From positions 744,001 to 808,000 of the forward strand of contig PBIN01000015.1 in assembly GCA_002720855.1 (NCBI GenBank): DNA of 64,000 nucleotides. The letters are read 5' to 3'. Position numbers and translations under genes: made by a program. Source of the DNA: Rhodospirillaceae bacterium. GTDB taxonomy: Bacteria; Pseudomonadota; Alphaproteobacteria; MPNO01; UBA2964. This document shows, one piece after another, positions 19,886 through 28,498 of the stretch. Each line of letters begins with the position of its first letter. Within the stretch, counting starts at the first letter, position 1. The notes beneath the pieces are model-generated. The model ran no database searches. It saw only the letters and a program-made list of their open reading frames with translations, and was not told where the DNA came from.

Positions 19886-20335
19886 CTATAGTGTCGGCCA
19901 GGTAACAATTCGATCTTCGGGGTCGTCGCCGCGACGTTCGGGAATTACCCGGCCGCGCACGGATATTCCCGCTTCGTGGACAGTATTGGCGTCGCCCGAT
20001 ACCAGCGGATGCCACCAGGCGAGCTCCTTACCCTCTGAGATGCGGCGATAGGCACAACTCGAAGGCATCCATTGTAAATCGTCAATGTTTTCTGGTTTGA
20101 GCGCCACACAATCAGGCACAGTATTTTGCCGGTTTTCATAGTCGCCACATCGGCAGGCGCCCGAATCAAGAAGCCTGCAAGCAATATCAGTATATGCGAT
20201 CTCGCCGGTGTCTACGTCTTCAAGCTTGAGCAAACAACATCGGGCGCAACCATCACAAAGCGATTCCCACTCCGCCTGATTCATTTCGTCCAGAGTTTTT
20301 TGTTTCCAAAAGGGAATTGTCGCGTCTTTATTCAC
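19886..20335 (-). CDS. YcgN/UPF0260 cysteine-cluster protein
   Basis: A 149-residue protein of the UPF0260 (YcgN) family, recognised by [22 protein letters not shown], followed by a cysteine-rich stretch with CARCC, a second set C-R-L-L-x6-CRC, and the [10 protein letters not shown] and HPLVSGD segments. At least nine cysteines suggest metal or iron-sulfur binding. The family's function is not established. It lies 5 bases downstream of the SCO1-like gene on the same strand, so the two are probably co-transcribed. Confidence 0.92.
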   Translation of the reverse strand: MNKDATIPFWKQKTLDEMNQAEWESLCDGCARCCLLKLEDVDTGEIAYTDIACRLLDSGACRCGDYENRQNTVPDCVALKPENIDDLQWMPSSCAYRRISEGKELAWWHPLVSGDANTVHEAGISVRGRVIPERRGDDPEDRIVTWPTL

Positions 20336-20340
20336 TGGGG

Positions 20341-20955
20341 CTATAGCTTCTTGGAAATTATTTTCGCCATCGCTTCAGCACTTGTCTGATGGTTAAAGTG
20401 CGTCACATATTTGCCTTCTCGATTCATCAAAAACACGATCGATGAATGATCCATCAAATAGTCGTCTTCATCGGGCTTGGATTTGTTCAGCGGCGCCTTG
20501 GCAAAGTAAATTCTGTATTGTTTTGCTGCCGCGCTAATGGAATTCTCGTTGCCAGTCAGTCCGATAAGGCCCGGGTAAAAGTTCTTTACGTACTCGTTTA
20601 GGTGTTCCGGCGTATCTCGCTTTGGGTCCACAGTTATAAATATAGGTTGAATGGATTTTGCCTTTTTACCCATCGCTTGTAGTGCGGCACTCATAATTTG
20701 CAATGCTGTCGGACAGACATCGGGACAGTAGCTGTAACCGAAATAGACCAACATAAATTTTCCGCGAAATTCGTCACTATTGCGGGTTTTGCCGTTGTGG
20801 TCAGTCAATTGAAACGGGCCACCGATTTTCGCGATGCCAGTCGAGCCGGGACGACTTCCCTCTGGTGACAGCAGGCCAAATTGCCAGGCAACAAGAACGC
20901 ATGCCAGAATGGCAATTGCCGCAAGCGAAGCGGTTCTAAATGCTGCCATGTTCAT
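20341..20955 (-). CDS. SCO1/SenC copper chaperone-like protein
   Basis: A 204-residue thioredoxin-fold protein anchored by one N-terminal membrane segment ([18 protein letters not shown]). The copper-binding CxxxC is intact in YCPDVCP, and the third ligand His is in [13 protein letters not shown] proteins deliver copper to the CuA site of cytochrome c oxidase or act as redox proteins in the periplasm. Codon 1 of the longest frame is TTG, so ATG 20955 is used (ATG 20949 is equally possible). It is divergent from the ankyrin gene. Confidence 0.94.
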   Translation of the reverse strand: MNMAAFRTASLAAIAILACVLVAWQFGLLSPEGSRPGSTGIAKIGGPFQLTDHNGKTRNSDEFRGKFMLVYFGYSYCPDVCPTALQIMSAALQAMGKKAKSIQPIFITVDPKRDTPEHLNEYVKNFYPGLIGLTGNENSISAAAKQYRIYFAKAPLNKSKPDEDDYLMDHSSIVFLMNREGKYVTHFNHQTSAEAMAKIISKKL

Positions 20956-21102
20956 CAAATCACTCTCTCGAAAAACCTTCGTGATGATATAGTCGCTGAT
21001 ACCCTAGTTCACTAGTAAACAAACAGTTATTTCGATGCCTACTGTAAATTAAACCCAATTTAGAGTAACTTCGTGATAGTTTTCGAGTTTTCTAACAGTG
21101 CC

Positions 21103-21666
21103 ATGCAAATAAAGAGACCTCTTTTAGTTTTGTGTTTTCTTGTATTTTTCGCCCCGACGACGGTGCTTGCGGAAATTCAACTTTTTGGTGACAACCCTAT
21201 ATTCTCTGCAATTAAGGCGAACGATTTGGAAGGTGTCAAAGCAGCAGTCGCGCGGGGTGAAAAACCTGAAATAGAGGATTTCGACGGCCGAAACCCCCTA
21301 ATTTATGCCGGTATTATCGGCAATGCCGACGTTATTGACTACCTAGCAAAGATTCCTGTTTCTATAAATCATCGAGATAAACTTGGAAATTCGGCACTCT
21401 ATTATGCTGCCGATCAAGGTCACATTGATGCTGTAGAAGCATTGTTGGAAAGTGGCGCCGCCATTGACACAGAGAATCGCAGAGGCCTTACGCCGTTGAT
21501 GGCTGCTGCTGGACAGGGAAAAATCGAGATACTCCGTATTTTACTCGAAAAGGGCGCCGATGCGACCCGTCGTGATTATACAGGTAGAACAGCTCTAATG
21601 TGGTCGGAGTGGAATAGAAAGCGCCAGGCATCAAAAATACTTCGCGCCGCTGGCGTTCGAGAATAG
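21103..21666 (+). CDS. Exported ankyrin-repeat protein
   Basis: A 187-residue protein with a signal peptide (LLVLCFLVFFAPTTVLA) and then about five ankyrin repeats. Typical repeat pieces are GRNPLIYAGIIGNADVIDYL, GNSALYYAADQGHIDAVEAL, GLTPLMAAAGQGKIEILRIL and GRTALMWSEWN. It probably acts as a periplasmic protein-binding module. The partner is unknown. The open frame begins earlier at a GTG (21073), but ATG 21103 gives a proper signal peptide. It is divergent from the SCO1-like gene and precedes the CobD-like gene by 34 bases. Confidence 0.88.
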   Translation: MQIKRPLLVLCFLVFFAPTTVLAEIQLFGDNPIFSAIKANDLEGVKAAVARGEKPEIEDFDGRNPLIYAGIIGNADVIDYLAKIPVSINHRDKLGNSALYYAADQGHIDAVEALLESGAAIDTENRRGLTPLMAAAGQGKIEILRILLEKGADATRRDYTGRTALMWSEWNRKRQASKILRAAGVRE

Positions 21667-21700
21667 GGAGAACAGTCCGTTTGTATTTGTAGAGTTTGTA

Positions 21701-22681
21701 ATGGATTCGCCCATACCATTTATTGTCCTTTTCGCAGCTATCCTGATTGATGCCGTTTCAGGAAATTTACCGCTTCTACGGCATATTTATGCTTTCCCAA
21801 TGAGATTTGTCCGCGGACTCACTGAATGGTTTGATCGTCGTCTCAATCGTGAAAAACGAGGTCGCAATGCGCTGCGTGTCCGTGGTGCACTCGTTCTTGT
21901 TATTATTTGTCTTCCATTATGGTTCGGATCCGTCGCGCTCGAAAAATATGCCGACCGGGGGCAACTGGGTCCGCTAATAGACACCTGCGTTTTGTTATTT
22001 CTTGTCGGTGGTAGCCGGCCGATTGGCCGGTTGCGTAGTGTCGCACGTGCTTTGAGAGGAGCTTACAACGAAAGAGCTTCAAAAATTACCGATATACTGG
22101 TGCGCTTCGAAACAGAAAATCTAGACGGACACGGAATTGCACGCGCTGCGATCGGAGGCAGTGCAACACGAATTGCAGAGGGTCTGTTTGGGTTAATTTT
22201 CTGGTATCTTCTTTTTGGATTGCCGGCGGTCATCTTTTGCCGTGTCGTAAGCGCCATTGCGGACGTTATTGGGCGAAATTCTTCACAACATTTGGATTTT
22301 GGATTTGCTGCGCGCAGATTGGACGACGTATTGAGTTTGCCGGGAGCGATAATTGCATGCCCTGTCTTCGTAGTTGCGGCGATTTTTGTTCCCCGGGCCA
22401 ATCCATTTCGTGCATTTGGCGGGTGGATTCAAGATTTGTTTCAGCATGCGATTCGCAGTGATTTCAGAGGCGTCGGCGCAATTGCCGGAGCATTTGATCT
22501 ATCATTGGGTGGCCCGCAGGAGTTTGGAGAGGAAACGGTGAACCGCGACTGGATTGGCGAAGGAAGAGCGAGAGCGATGCGGGCTGATGCGCATCGAACG
22601 TCTTGGTTGTTAGGGTTATCGATTTTGCTGGTTTTGGCTGCACTTGCTGCGATGATCGTCTTTTTGAAACAAGTGACCTAG
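21701..22681 (+). CDS. Divergent CobD/CbiB-like membrane protein
   Basis: A 326-residue integral membrane protein whose architecture follows adenosylcobinamide-phosphate synthase (CobD/CbiB): an early FIVLFAAILIDAVSGNLPLLRH, a mid segment LFGLPAVIFCRVVSAIADVI, FGFAARRLDDVLSLPGAII, and near the end LSLGGPQEFGEETVNRDWIG. Several signature stretches are replaced: the family's ESxAEN stretch reads GGSATRIAEG, and the usual SPNAGWPxAAMAGAL stretch reads DFRGVGAIAGAFD. No other cobalamin gene is in the window. It may be a paralogue with a different role, as is AmpE in the same superfamily. The family assignment is sound, but the activity is not. Confidence 0.75.
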   Translation: MDSPIPFIVLFAAILIDAVSGNLPLLRHIYAFPMRFVRGLTEWFDRRLNREKRGRNALRVRGALVLVIICLPLWFGSVALEKYADRGQLGPLIDTCVLLFLVGGSRPIGRLRSVARALRGAYNERASKITDILVRFETENLDGHGIARAAIGGSATRIAEGLFGLIFWYLLFGLPAVIFCRVVSAIADVIGRNSSQHLDFGFAARRLDDVLSLPGAIIACPVFVVAAIFVPRANPFRAFGGWIQDLFQHAIRSDFRGVGAIAGAFDLSLGGPQEFGEETVNRDWIGEGRARAMRADAHRTSWLLGLSILLVLAALAAMIVFLKQVT

Positions 22682-22736
22682 CTGCTCTGCGGGTTCGGTT
22701 ATACTGACCCTGCCCCTGTTTTCGGAAACGGTCGGC

Positions 22737-23204
22737 ATGTCAAAAAAATTGCTTCTTATCGTCGCCCACACGCCATCAGAAAATACCCGGATTCTTTTGA
22801 AAGCGATTACTGATGGTGCGCGGTCCACGGGAAGAGACTTCGTCGATATCCAGGCACAGGGACCTTTCGAAACGATGCCTGATCACGTTAACCGGGCCGA
22901 CGCGATAATTCTGGGGACGACAGAAAACCTTGGCTATATGAGTGGTGCGCTTAAGGATTTTTTCGATCGGATTTATTATCCGTGCCTCGAGGAAAAACAG
23001 GGATTGCCATACTGCCTTTTTGTTCGTGCCGGACAGGATGGGACGGGAACCTGTCGCGCTGTCGAAACGATAACAACCGGGCTTCGCTGGCGGGCGGTTC
23101 AAGCACCGCTCGTTTGTCGCGGCCCATGGCAGCCTGAATTCAAAGAACAATGCGAAGAGCTTGGCTCAGCGATGGCCGCTGGCCTGGACCTTGGCGTTTT
23201 CTAA
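22737..23204 (+). CDS. Flavodoxin-fold NAD(P)H-dependent reductase
   Basis: A 155-residue protein of the NADPH-dependent FMN reductase/flavodoxin superfamily. The first strand LLLIVAHTPSENTRILLKAI has a phosphate-loop-like turn. ADAIILGTTENLGYMSGALK followed by DFFDRIYYP is the family's isoalloxazine-side motif, and a loop near AGQDGTGTCRAVETI follows. It probably reduces quinone- or flavin-type substrates. The specific substrate is unknown. It converges on the ABC permease gene after 5 bases. Confidence 0.85.
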   Translation: MSKKLLLIVAHTPSENTRILLKAITDGARSTGRDFVDIQAQGPFETMPDHVNRADAIILGTTENLGYMSGALKDFFDRIYYPCLEEKQGLPYCLFVRAGQDGTGTCRAVETITTGLRWRAVQAPLVCRGPWQPEFKEQCEELGSAMAAGLDLGVF

Positions 23205-23209
23205 CCCGC

Positions 23210-24043
23210 TCACTCGCCCATTTGAAGCAAGAGCCCTTTGATGCGGGCAAGTCGGAAAACATACAAAAATATTGTGACGCCCGCAGCGAGATAAACGATA
23301 TTAAGAAGAACGGCATCGATAAAAAGGCCAGTTTGAAACTGACCATCGATTAAGACTGCCCGCATACCTTCAAATACGTGTGAGGATGGAAGGGCCCACG
23401 CTATAGGTTGAAGCCAGTCGGGAAGAATGGAAATCGGATAGTAAATGCCGCTGATTGGCGCGACCAGAAATATCCCTACCCACGCCAGGCTTTCTGCACC
23501 CATGCCAAATCTGAGAACCAGTGCCGAAACTGCGAGACCCACGGCGCCCCCAAAAATCATCAGATTTATAAAAAACGCGATTAGCGGCAGCCCCATATCA
23601 AAAATCGAATAGCTATAGAGCGGGATAGCTAATAGTGCTGCAGGAATGATGCCAATTATTGTTCGTACCAGGCTGATAAATAAGAGCGATATGGCCCATT
23701 CGTATGGGCGTAATGGGCTTGCAAAAAGTTGCGCAAGATTGCGGGACCACATTTCTTCCAGGAAAGACACTGCGACCCCGATATTGCTGCGAAACATGAC
23801 GTCCCATAAAAGTACTGCGGCGATCAGCAGGCCAGCAGCCTTAATAACGGGGGAATCCGCAGTCAGCAAAAATTTGGTCATGAAACCCCAGAGAATCATC
23901 TGCATCAAAGGCCAATAAGCCAGTTCGATAATTCGTGTCCATGAGCTACGGAGTAAGAATAGATAACGCAATCCCATCGCACCGATACGATGAAAGGCGA
24001 GCGGCCGGTCCGGGTGCTGTTCAATTGGATGGAATTCACTCAT
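23210..24043 (-). CDS. ABC-2 type transporter permease
   Basis: A 277-residue membrane protein with about six helices, typical of ABC-2 family permeases (PF01061-like). The loop WSRNLAQLFASPLRPYEWAI matches the E-R-G-x-L-E/L-SP element, and the later segment SGIYYPISILPDWLQPIAWALPSSH is the conserved extracellular YP-x-P-x-W motif. Together with the overlapping ATPase gene (ATGA overlap at 24040-24043) it forms an exporter. The substrate cannot be named. NodJ/DrrB-type lipid, polysaccharide or drug export are the usual options. Confidence 0.9.
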   Translation of the reverse strand: MSEFHPIEQHPDRPLAFHRIGAMGLRYLFLLRSSWTRIIELAYWPLMQMILWGFMTKFLLTADSPVIKAAGLLIAAVLLWDVMFRSNIGVAVSFLEEMWSRNLAQLFASPLRPYEWAISLLFISLVRTIIGIIPAALLAIPLYSYSIFDMGLPLIAFFINLMIFGGAVGLAVSALVLRFGMGAESLAWVGIFLVAPISGIYYPISILPDWLQPIAWALPSSHVFEGMRAVLIDGQFQTGLFIDAVLLNIVYLAAGVTIFLYVFRLARIKGLLLQMGE

Positions 24044-24798
24044 TGCGCAGCGGCCTCTTGTTGGTTGTTTTCATCGCGGCGCGCAATATCGAGGAAAACC
24101 TGCTCCAGCGATTCTTGCCCATACTTTTCAACGAGCCCCTTTGGTGTTCCTTGGTCGACAATCTGGCCTTGCTTCATCATGAGTACGTCCGAACACAGGC
24201 GATCGACTTCATTCATATTGTGAGAGGCAAGCAAGATCGTTGCGCCGGTTTCACAGGCATATTCTTCGAGATACGAGCGTACCCAATCCCCCGTATCGGG
24301 GTCGAGTGATGCTGTTGGTTCATCCAGCAGGAGCAGTGATGGTACATTGATTAGTGCTTTTGCCAGGGCGACGCGTGTGCGTTGTCCTGATGACAATTGA
24401 CCGGTTGGGCGGTCAATAAATTCACCTAGTGCGAGCGCATCGACCAGTTCTTCGATCCTGGCATGCACACCGCGTAAACCATAGAGTCCTGCGAAAACTC
24501 TCAGATTTTCTCTCACCGTAAGACGTTTTGGCAAATCAACATATGGCGAACCGAAATTCATTCTTCTAAGGACGCGATGGCGGTTCTGAACCATGTCTTC
24601 GCCCAGTATTTCAATTCTACCGGAGCTCGGTAACAACAATCCGAGCAGCATCGCAATTGTTGTCGTCTTGCCTGCACCATTGCCTCCGAGTAATGCGGTG
24701 ATAGTGCCTGCCGTAACCTCAAAGGAGATTTCATTTACGGCGACAACGCCATCAAAATTTTTCGAAAGCTTTTCTGCGCTGATCGCGATGGTACTCAT
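24040..24798 (-). CDS. ABC transporter ATP-binding protein
   Basis: A 252-residue ATPase with Walker A GGNGAGKTTT (about 38-47), Q-loop region, signature LSSGQRTRVALAKAL (about 137-151), Walker B LLLLDEPTASLDPDT, and H-loop in LLASHNMNEVDRLC. The DrrA/NodI-like layout fits pairing with the ABC-2 permease encoded downstream. Its ATG overlaps the start of the permease by 4 bases, indicating translational coupling. It is divergent from regB. Confidence 0.95.
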   Translation of the reverse strand: MSTIAISAEKLSKNFDGVVAVNEISFEVTAGTITALLGGNGAGKTTTIAMLLGLLLPSSGRIEILGEDMVQNRHRVLRRMNFGSPYVDLPKRLTVRENLRVFAGLYGLRGVHARIEELVDALALGEFIDRPTGQLSSGQRTRVALAKALINVPSLLLLDEPTASLDPDTGDWVRSYLEEYACETGATILLASHNMNEVDRLCSDVLMMKQGQIVDQGTPKGLVEKYGQESLEQVFLDIARRDENNQQEAAAQ

Positions 24799-24936
24799 AA
24801 TGTCTCTATATCATGTCAGGGATTATGTTTGACCAGAGTTCGAAACTTTTTATGTCAGAATAGATTCATTGCACCCGAATTGCGCTATAACAGGGCAGGT
24901 TTTATGCAAGCCGTTCGTTTCTATGGGGAATCTGCT

Positions 24937-26229
24937 ATGGCGACAATGCCCGTAATTATCGAAACCAGCAGGGTTCAACTGCGGACGCTGATACTTATCC
25001 GTTGGGTTGCTATCGCAGGGCAAGTGGCCGCCGTCCTGGTTGTTTATTATGGATTAGGCTTCCACCTACCGCTAACGGCAACAATGGCAGCTATTCTCGC
25101 ATCGGTAGTTGTGAATGTAGCTGCCCAATTCGGTGGCGGTTCAGGTAGAGTTTCTGAGAAGGGCGCCGCAGGATACCTGGCATTCGACATTGTGCAACTT
25201 GCCATTCTTCTATACCTGACGGGCGGACTCGGAAATCCATTCGCTTTTCTTCTTCTTGCGCCTGTCGCTGTTTCGGCAACAGTTCTCTCTCTCACCAGCA
25301 CGATCATCCTAAGTGCTCTCGCCCTTGTTGCAATCACCGGCCTGTCGGTCAATCATTTGGAGCTCCCATGGCGCGGATCTCCTCCAGAACTGCCAACGGT
25401 TTATGTCCTCGGAGTATGGACTGCTCTCGCAATAGGGATACTGTTTTTCGCGGCGTATACCTGGCGTGTCGCGCAAGCGGCCCGTGAAATGTCTGATGGA
25501 TTGTTCGCAACGCAACAGGCGCTCGCGCGTGAGCAGCGTCTGTCCGCGATGGGCGCCATTGCCGCAGCAGCAGCCCATGAGCTCGGGAGTCCCCTGGGCA
25601 CGATCGCTGTAGTGAGTCGAGAGTTGTCTCGTGACTTACCCTCCGACAGCCCCATTGCGGAAGATATTGCTCTTTTGCGAACTGAAACCGACAGATGCCG
25701 TGATATTCTTGCTGCATTGGCACACAACCCTGAAGGGGATGATGCACCGTTTTCTGCGGTTCCTGTCAGCGCAGTGGTTGAGTCGGCTGCAGAACGCCAT
25801 CAGACGGAGTCAATCTCTGTCAGCTATGACTCTGGCGTAGCTGCCGACCACATCGGCGAAGAAGAGCCCGTCATCCGGTCTGCCCCTGAAATCATTCACG
25901 GAATAGGTTCGCTAGTGCAAAATGCAATGCAATTTGCCATTTCCAAAGTAACTGTTATGACAAGCTGGTCCGACGAATTTGTTATGGTTTCAATCGCCGA
26001 TGATGGTCCTGGCTTTCCGCCTTTTATATTGGACCGGATCGGCGAGCCATATATATCTCTCCGTGCGGAGCAAAGTGATCATATGGGACTCGGCATCTTT
26101 ATTGCCCAGACATTGCTCGCGCGGACGGGTGCGCAGCTTTCATTCGGTAATCACGATCAAGGTGGTGCCATAGTTGAAATTCGCTGGCCTCGCGCCATGA
26201 TCGAAGGTGCAGAGAGTGTGATGGAATGA
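24937..26229 (+). CDS. regB: RegB/PrrB-type redox sensor histidine kinase
   Basis: A 430-residue membrane kinase of the RegB/PrrB/ActS family, which senses redox state through ubiquinone and a conserved cysteine and phosphorylates RegA. Seen: six hydrophobic helices in the first half, the quinone-region motif GGLGNPFAF (about 94), the H-box AAAAHELGSPLGTIAVVSRE (His about 213), the redox cysteine in TDRCRDILAAL (about 254), and N/G boxes in LVQNAMQFA and DDGPGFP with MGLGIFIAQTLL. ATG 24937 is chosen for the GGGGAA ribosome site 8 bases upstream. ATG 24904 is an alternative. It overlaps regA by 4 bases. Confidence 0.93.
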   Translation: MATMPVIIETSRVQLRTLILIRWVAIAGQVAAVLVVYYGLGFHLPLTATMAAILASVVVNVAAQFGGGSGRVSEKGAAGYLAFDIVQLAILLYLTGGLGNPFAFLLLAPVAVSATVLSLTSTIILSALALVAITGLSVNHLELPWRGSPPELPTVYVLGVWTALAIGILFFAAYTWRVAQAAREMSDGLFATQQALAREQRLSAMGAIAAAAAHELGSPLGTIAVVSRELSRDLPSDSPIAEDIALLRTETDRCRDILAALAHNPEGDDAPFSAVPVSAVVESAAERHQTESISVSYDSGVAADHIGEEEPVIRSAPEIIHGIGSLVQNAMQFAISKVTVMTSWSDEFVMVSIADDGPGFPPFILDRIGEPYISLRAEQSDHMGLGIFIAQTLLARTGAQLSFGNHDQGGAIVEIRWPRAMIEGAESVME

Positions 26230-26822
26230 CTATGAACGAACAATCGGGAATAGCCGGGTCGAAGACCGGCGAAAAAACCGACAAAAAGCTGCTGATTGTC
26301 GACGACGACAGGCCCTTTCGTGAAAGATTGGCAAAAGCCATGGAAAGACAGGGTTTCGTCGTAACGCCGGTTGAGACGGTTTCCGAAGGTATCGCAGTTG
26401 CAAAACTCGAAGCACCGAACTATGCAGTACTGGATTTACGCTTGGATGACGGAAGCGGTCTAGATATCGTGCCGGCAGTCCGTGAAGCTGATCCTAATTC
26501 CCGTATCGTCATATTGACAGGTTACGGCAATATCGCGACGGCGGTTGCAGCCGTAAAGGCAGGCGCTGTGGATTATCTTGCGAAGCCAGCGGATGCAGAC
26601 CAGGTCGCTGCGGCCCTATTGTCTCAAGGCGCGAATTTACCGCCGCCGCCGGAAAACCCCATGTCTGCTGATCGCGTCCGATGGGAACATATACAGCGTG
26701 TATATGAGCAGTGTGATCGGAACGTTTCTGAAACCGCACGGCGGCTGAAGATGCATCGCCGGACGCTACAAAGAATTTTGGCCAAAAGAGCGCCTCGAGA
26801 AACCAATGATCTCCCATCTTAG
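26226..26822 (+). CDS. regA: RegA/PrrA-type response regulator
   Basis: A 198-residue two-domain regulator. The receiver domain has the acidic pair IVDDDRP, phospho-acceptor Asp in AVLDLRLDDG (about 68), T in ILTGYG and K in YLAKPAD. The Fis-like DNA-binding helix-turn-helix is RVRWEHIQRVYEQC followed by NVSETARRLKMHRRTLQRIL, extremely conserved in RegA/PrrA/ActR. It controls respiratory, photosynthetic, nitrogen or carbon genes in response to RegB in other alphaproteobacteria. It overlaps regB by ATGA and is followed after 15 bases by the HprK-like gene, so that gene may share its transcript. Confidence 0.96.
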   Translation: MTMNEQSGIAGSKTGEKTDKKLLIVDDDRPFRERLAKAMERQGFVVTPVETVSEGIAVAKLEAPNYAVLDLRLDDGSGLDIVPAVREADPNSRIVILTGYGNIATAVAAVKAGAVDYLAKPADADQVAAALLSQGANLPPPPENPMSADRVRWEHIQRVYEQCDRNVSETARRLKMHRRTLQRILAKRAPRETNDLPS

Positions 26823-26837
26823 GCTGTGTGGTAGTTC

Positions 26838-27758
26838 ATGACCGGTTCCCGTCCAGACGGTTCGAATAAGAAAGACCCCGAGTCTTCCTGGCTCTTTGGG
26901 CCCGAAACAATTCCCGTTTCCGTTCGCAACGCCGAGGCGATTTTAGGACATTTACCATTATTTATCGGTGGTTGGCCGCTGCAATGTGTCGGTAGCGCGG
27001 AGGAGAAACAGCATGACATTGATATTGTTGAAAACGGTGATGGGGGCTTCACGGTTAAATTAGTAGGGCCAGGCAGCAATGAAATGGCCTTTGACGACGC
27101 TCTGGATGCTGCGAATGGCTTCGCGGGATCGTTAATAGGGGCCTATATTGCGAGACAGCCCGATACTATATGTCTCCATGCATCCTGCGCCCAGATTGGT
27201 GATGGCCTGGTTGTTCTAATTGGCAATTCGTTTTCCGGCAAAAGCACAACCTCTTTGCAATTAGCCTGTTCGGGTTACAGATTTTTCGGCGATGATCGAA
27301 TCGCTGTACGATTCAGCGACAATGGCCAGCCAACCGGGCAATGTTTGGGATTGATGCCTAAAATGCGTTTACCGCTACCACCGGATTGCGGAGCACCCTT
27401 TGAAGAATATATCGAAGCGTTTTCTGAGCTGCAGGATGAAGAAGCAGCGTATTTGCGGCTTGGCGACCGGGAGGCGGCGAATTTTGGTGATGAAGCGCCA
27501 ATTATTGCACTAATATCACTTGATCGCACTGATTCTGGTGATGCAGAGTTGGCAGATGCGCCACGCCCCGAGCTTGTAAAGTCATTGTTGGCTCAGGTAA
27601 CAGCACCGCATTTGGACATTTCAAGATTGGTGCCCGCGATGAATCGCCTGGCGTCTCTAATTCCGGGATTTACCTTGAAGTTTTCCAGTAGTAAGGATGC
27701 AGCACGGGAGATTGCTGCGAAATTTCGCGCAAAAAAACCAGAGGTTCATAGTGTCTGA
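26838..27758 (+). CDS. HprK-like (HPr kinase-related) protein
   Basis: A 306-residue protein with a P-loop kinase core like HPr serine kinase. A hydrophobic strand DTICLHASCAQIGDGLVVLI leads into Walker A GNSFSGKSTT (about 130-139), then LACSGYRFFGDDRIAVRF, matching the HprK-related kinases found beside PqqD-like genes in exopolysaccharide or exosortase loci. The N-terminal half is alpha/beta and unrecognised. There is no PTS HPr gene in sight, so classical catabolite repression is unlikely. It overlaps the PqqD-like gene by 8 bases, so the two probably work together. The target is unknown. Confidence 0.78.
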   Translation: MTGSRPDGSNKKDPESSWLFGPETIPVSVRNAEAILGHLPLFIGGWPLQCVGSAEEKQHDIDIVENGDGGFTVKLVGPGSNEMAFDDALDAANGFAGSLIGAYIARQPDTICLHASCAQIGDGLVVLIGNSFSGKSTTSLQLACSGYRFFGDDRIAVRFSDNGQPTGQCLGLMPKMRLPLPPDCGAPFEEYIEAFSELQDEEAAYLRLGDREAANFGDEAPIIALISLDRTDSGDAELADAPRPELVKSLLAQVTAPHLDISRLVPAMNRLASLIPGFTLKFSSSKDAAREIAAKFRAKKPEVHSV

Positions 27759-28023
27759 GAAGAAAACCTATAGTCGGAATCCTGCCGTGACGGAAACCGA
27801 TATTGATGACGAATTATTTCTTGTCGAGCCAGAATCCGAAGAGGTTTTCTACATGGATACGGTAAGTGCTGGGCTTTGGAGGCTTTTAGAGGAGCCGGCC
27901 AGTTTTCAAGACATAATTTCCGTTTATTCGGCTGCTTTCCCCGATTCGGATTCGAAACAGATCGAAAACGATCTACGCAAAGCACTGGATGACTTGTTGG
28001 AGCGTGGTTTGGCGCTGGAATAG
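27751..28023 (+). CDS. PqqD-like peptide-binding protein
   Basis: A 90-residue protein of the PqqD/RRE fold. SRNPAVTETDIDDELFLVEP and EEVFYMDTVSAGLWRLLEEP are followed by a helical, winged part ending ALDDLLERGLALE. PqqD-type domains bind leader peptides or serve as small chaperones. The start is a GTG at 27751 inside the end of the HprK-like gene, with GAGG about 8 bases before it. An open frame reaches back to 27697, but the conserved part begins at SEKKTYSRNP. It is followed by the truncated BY-kinase gene. Confidence 0.78.
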   Translation: MSEKKTYSRNPAVTETDIDDELFLVEPESEEVFYMDTVSAGLWRLLEEPASFQDIISVYSAAFPDSDSKQIENDLRKALDDLLERGLALE

Positions 28024-28137
28024 TCGATGGTCTAACAGGCGAAAATACGGGGACTTTCTGCCAAAAGGAATTTTAACGAAATTCCCCCATTTTCTTGGTA
28101 ATTTATTCTATAATGTGTCATTATTCTGCGGGGCCGC

Positions 28138-28479
28138 GTGCCGCATCCGACTGATCTTCTGGGATCGCAACAGATGTATGGCTTGCTCCACCAACTTTCT
28201 GCCAACTATGATTTGGTGGTTCTGGATTCACCACCTCTGTTGGCCGTCTCAGATGCGCTCGTCCTGGTACGAGAAGCGGACCGGACGATCTTTGTCGTTC
28301 GGTGGGAAAAGACCCGGCGTGACTTTGTCACCGCTTCATTACGACAGCTAGCGGAGTCGGGTGCCAAAATTGCCGGACTCGTAATGTCTCAGGTCGATCT
28401 TAAAAAGCAGGGTCGCGATGGTTATACCAGCGGCTCCGGTTATTATTACGGCGATAGCCCAAAATATTATTCTGATTAG
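28138..28479 (+). pseudogene. C-terminal remnant of a CpsD/Wzc-type tyrosine autokinase
   Basis: Only the last part of a bacterial tyrosine kinase/polysaccharide co-polymerase remains (up to 113 residues from a GTG at 28138). Readable: PHPTDLLGSQQM, the Walker-B-like DLVVLDSPPLLAVSDALVLV, TIFVVRWEKTR, and the tyrosine-rich tail YTSGSGYYYGDSPKYYSD with six tyrosines. The Wzz-like membrane domain, Walker A and Walker A' are all absent. Upstream in the same phase, a short family-like stretch VIILRGR precedes the start, then stop codons. A TATAAT at 28109-28114 lies just upstream. Probably a deletion product. A domain-only regulator is less likely. Confidence 0.72.
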
Positions 28480-28498
28480 GGCTGGGTTTTTCTGACGC

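Noticed and set aside
27989-28351. 120-codon open frame over the pqqD-like/kinase-remnant junction
   Set aside because: It is in a different phase from the readable kinase sequence, is rich in Trp/Arg/Cys and has no family pattern.
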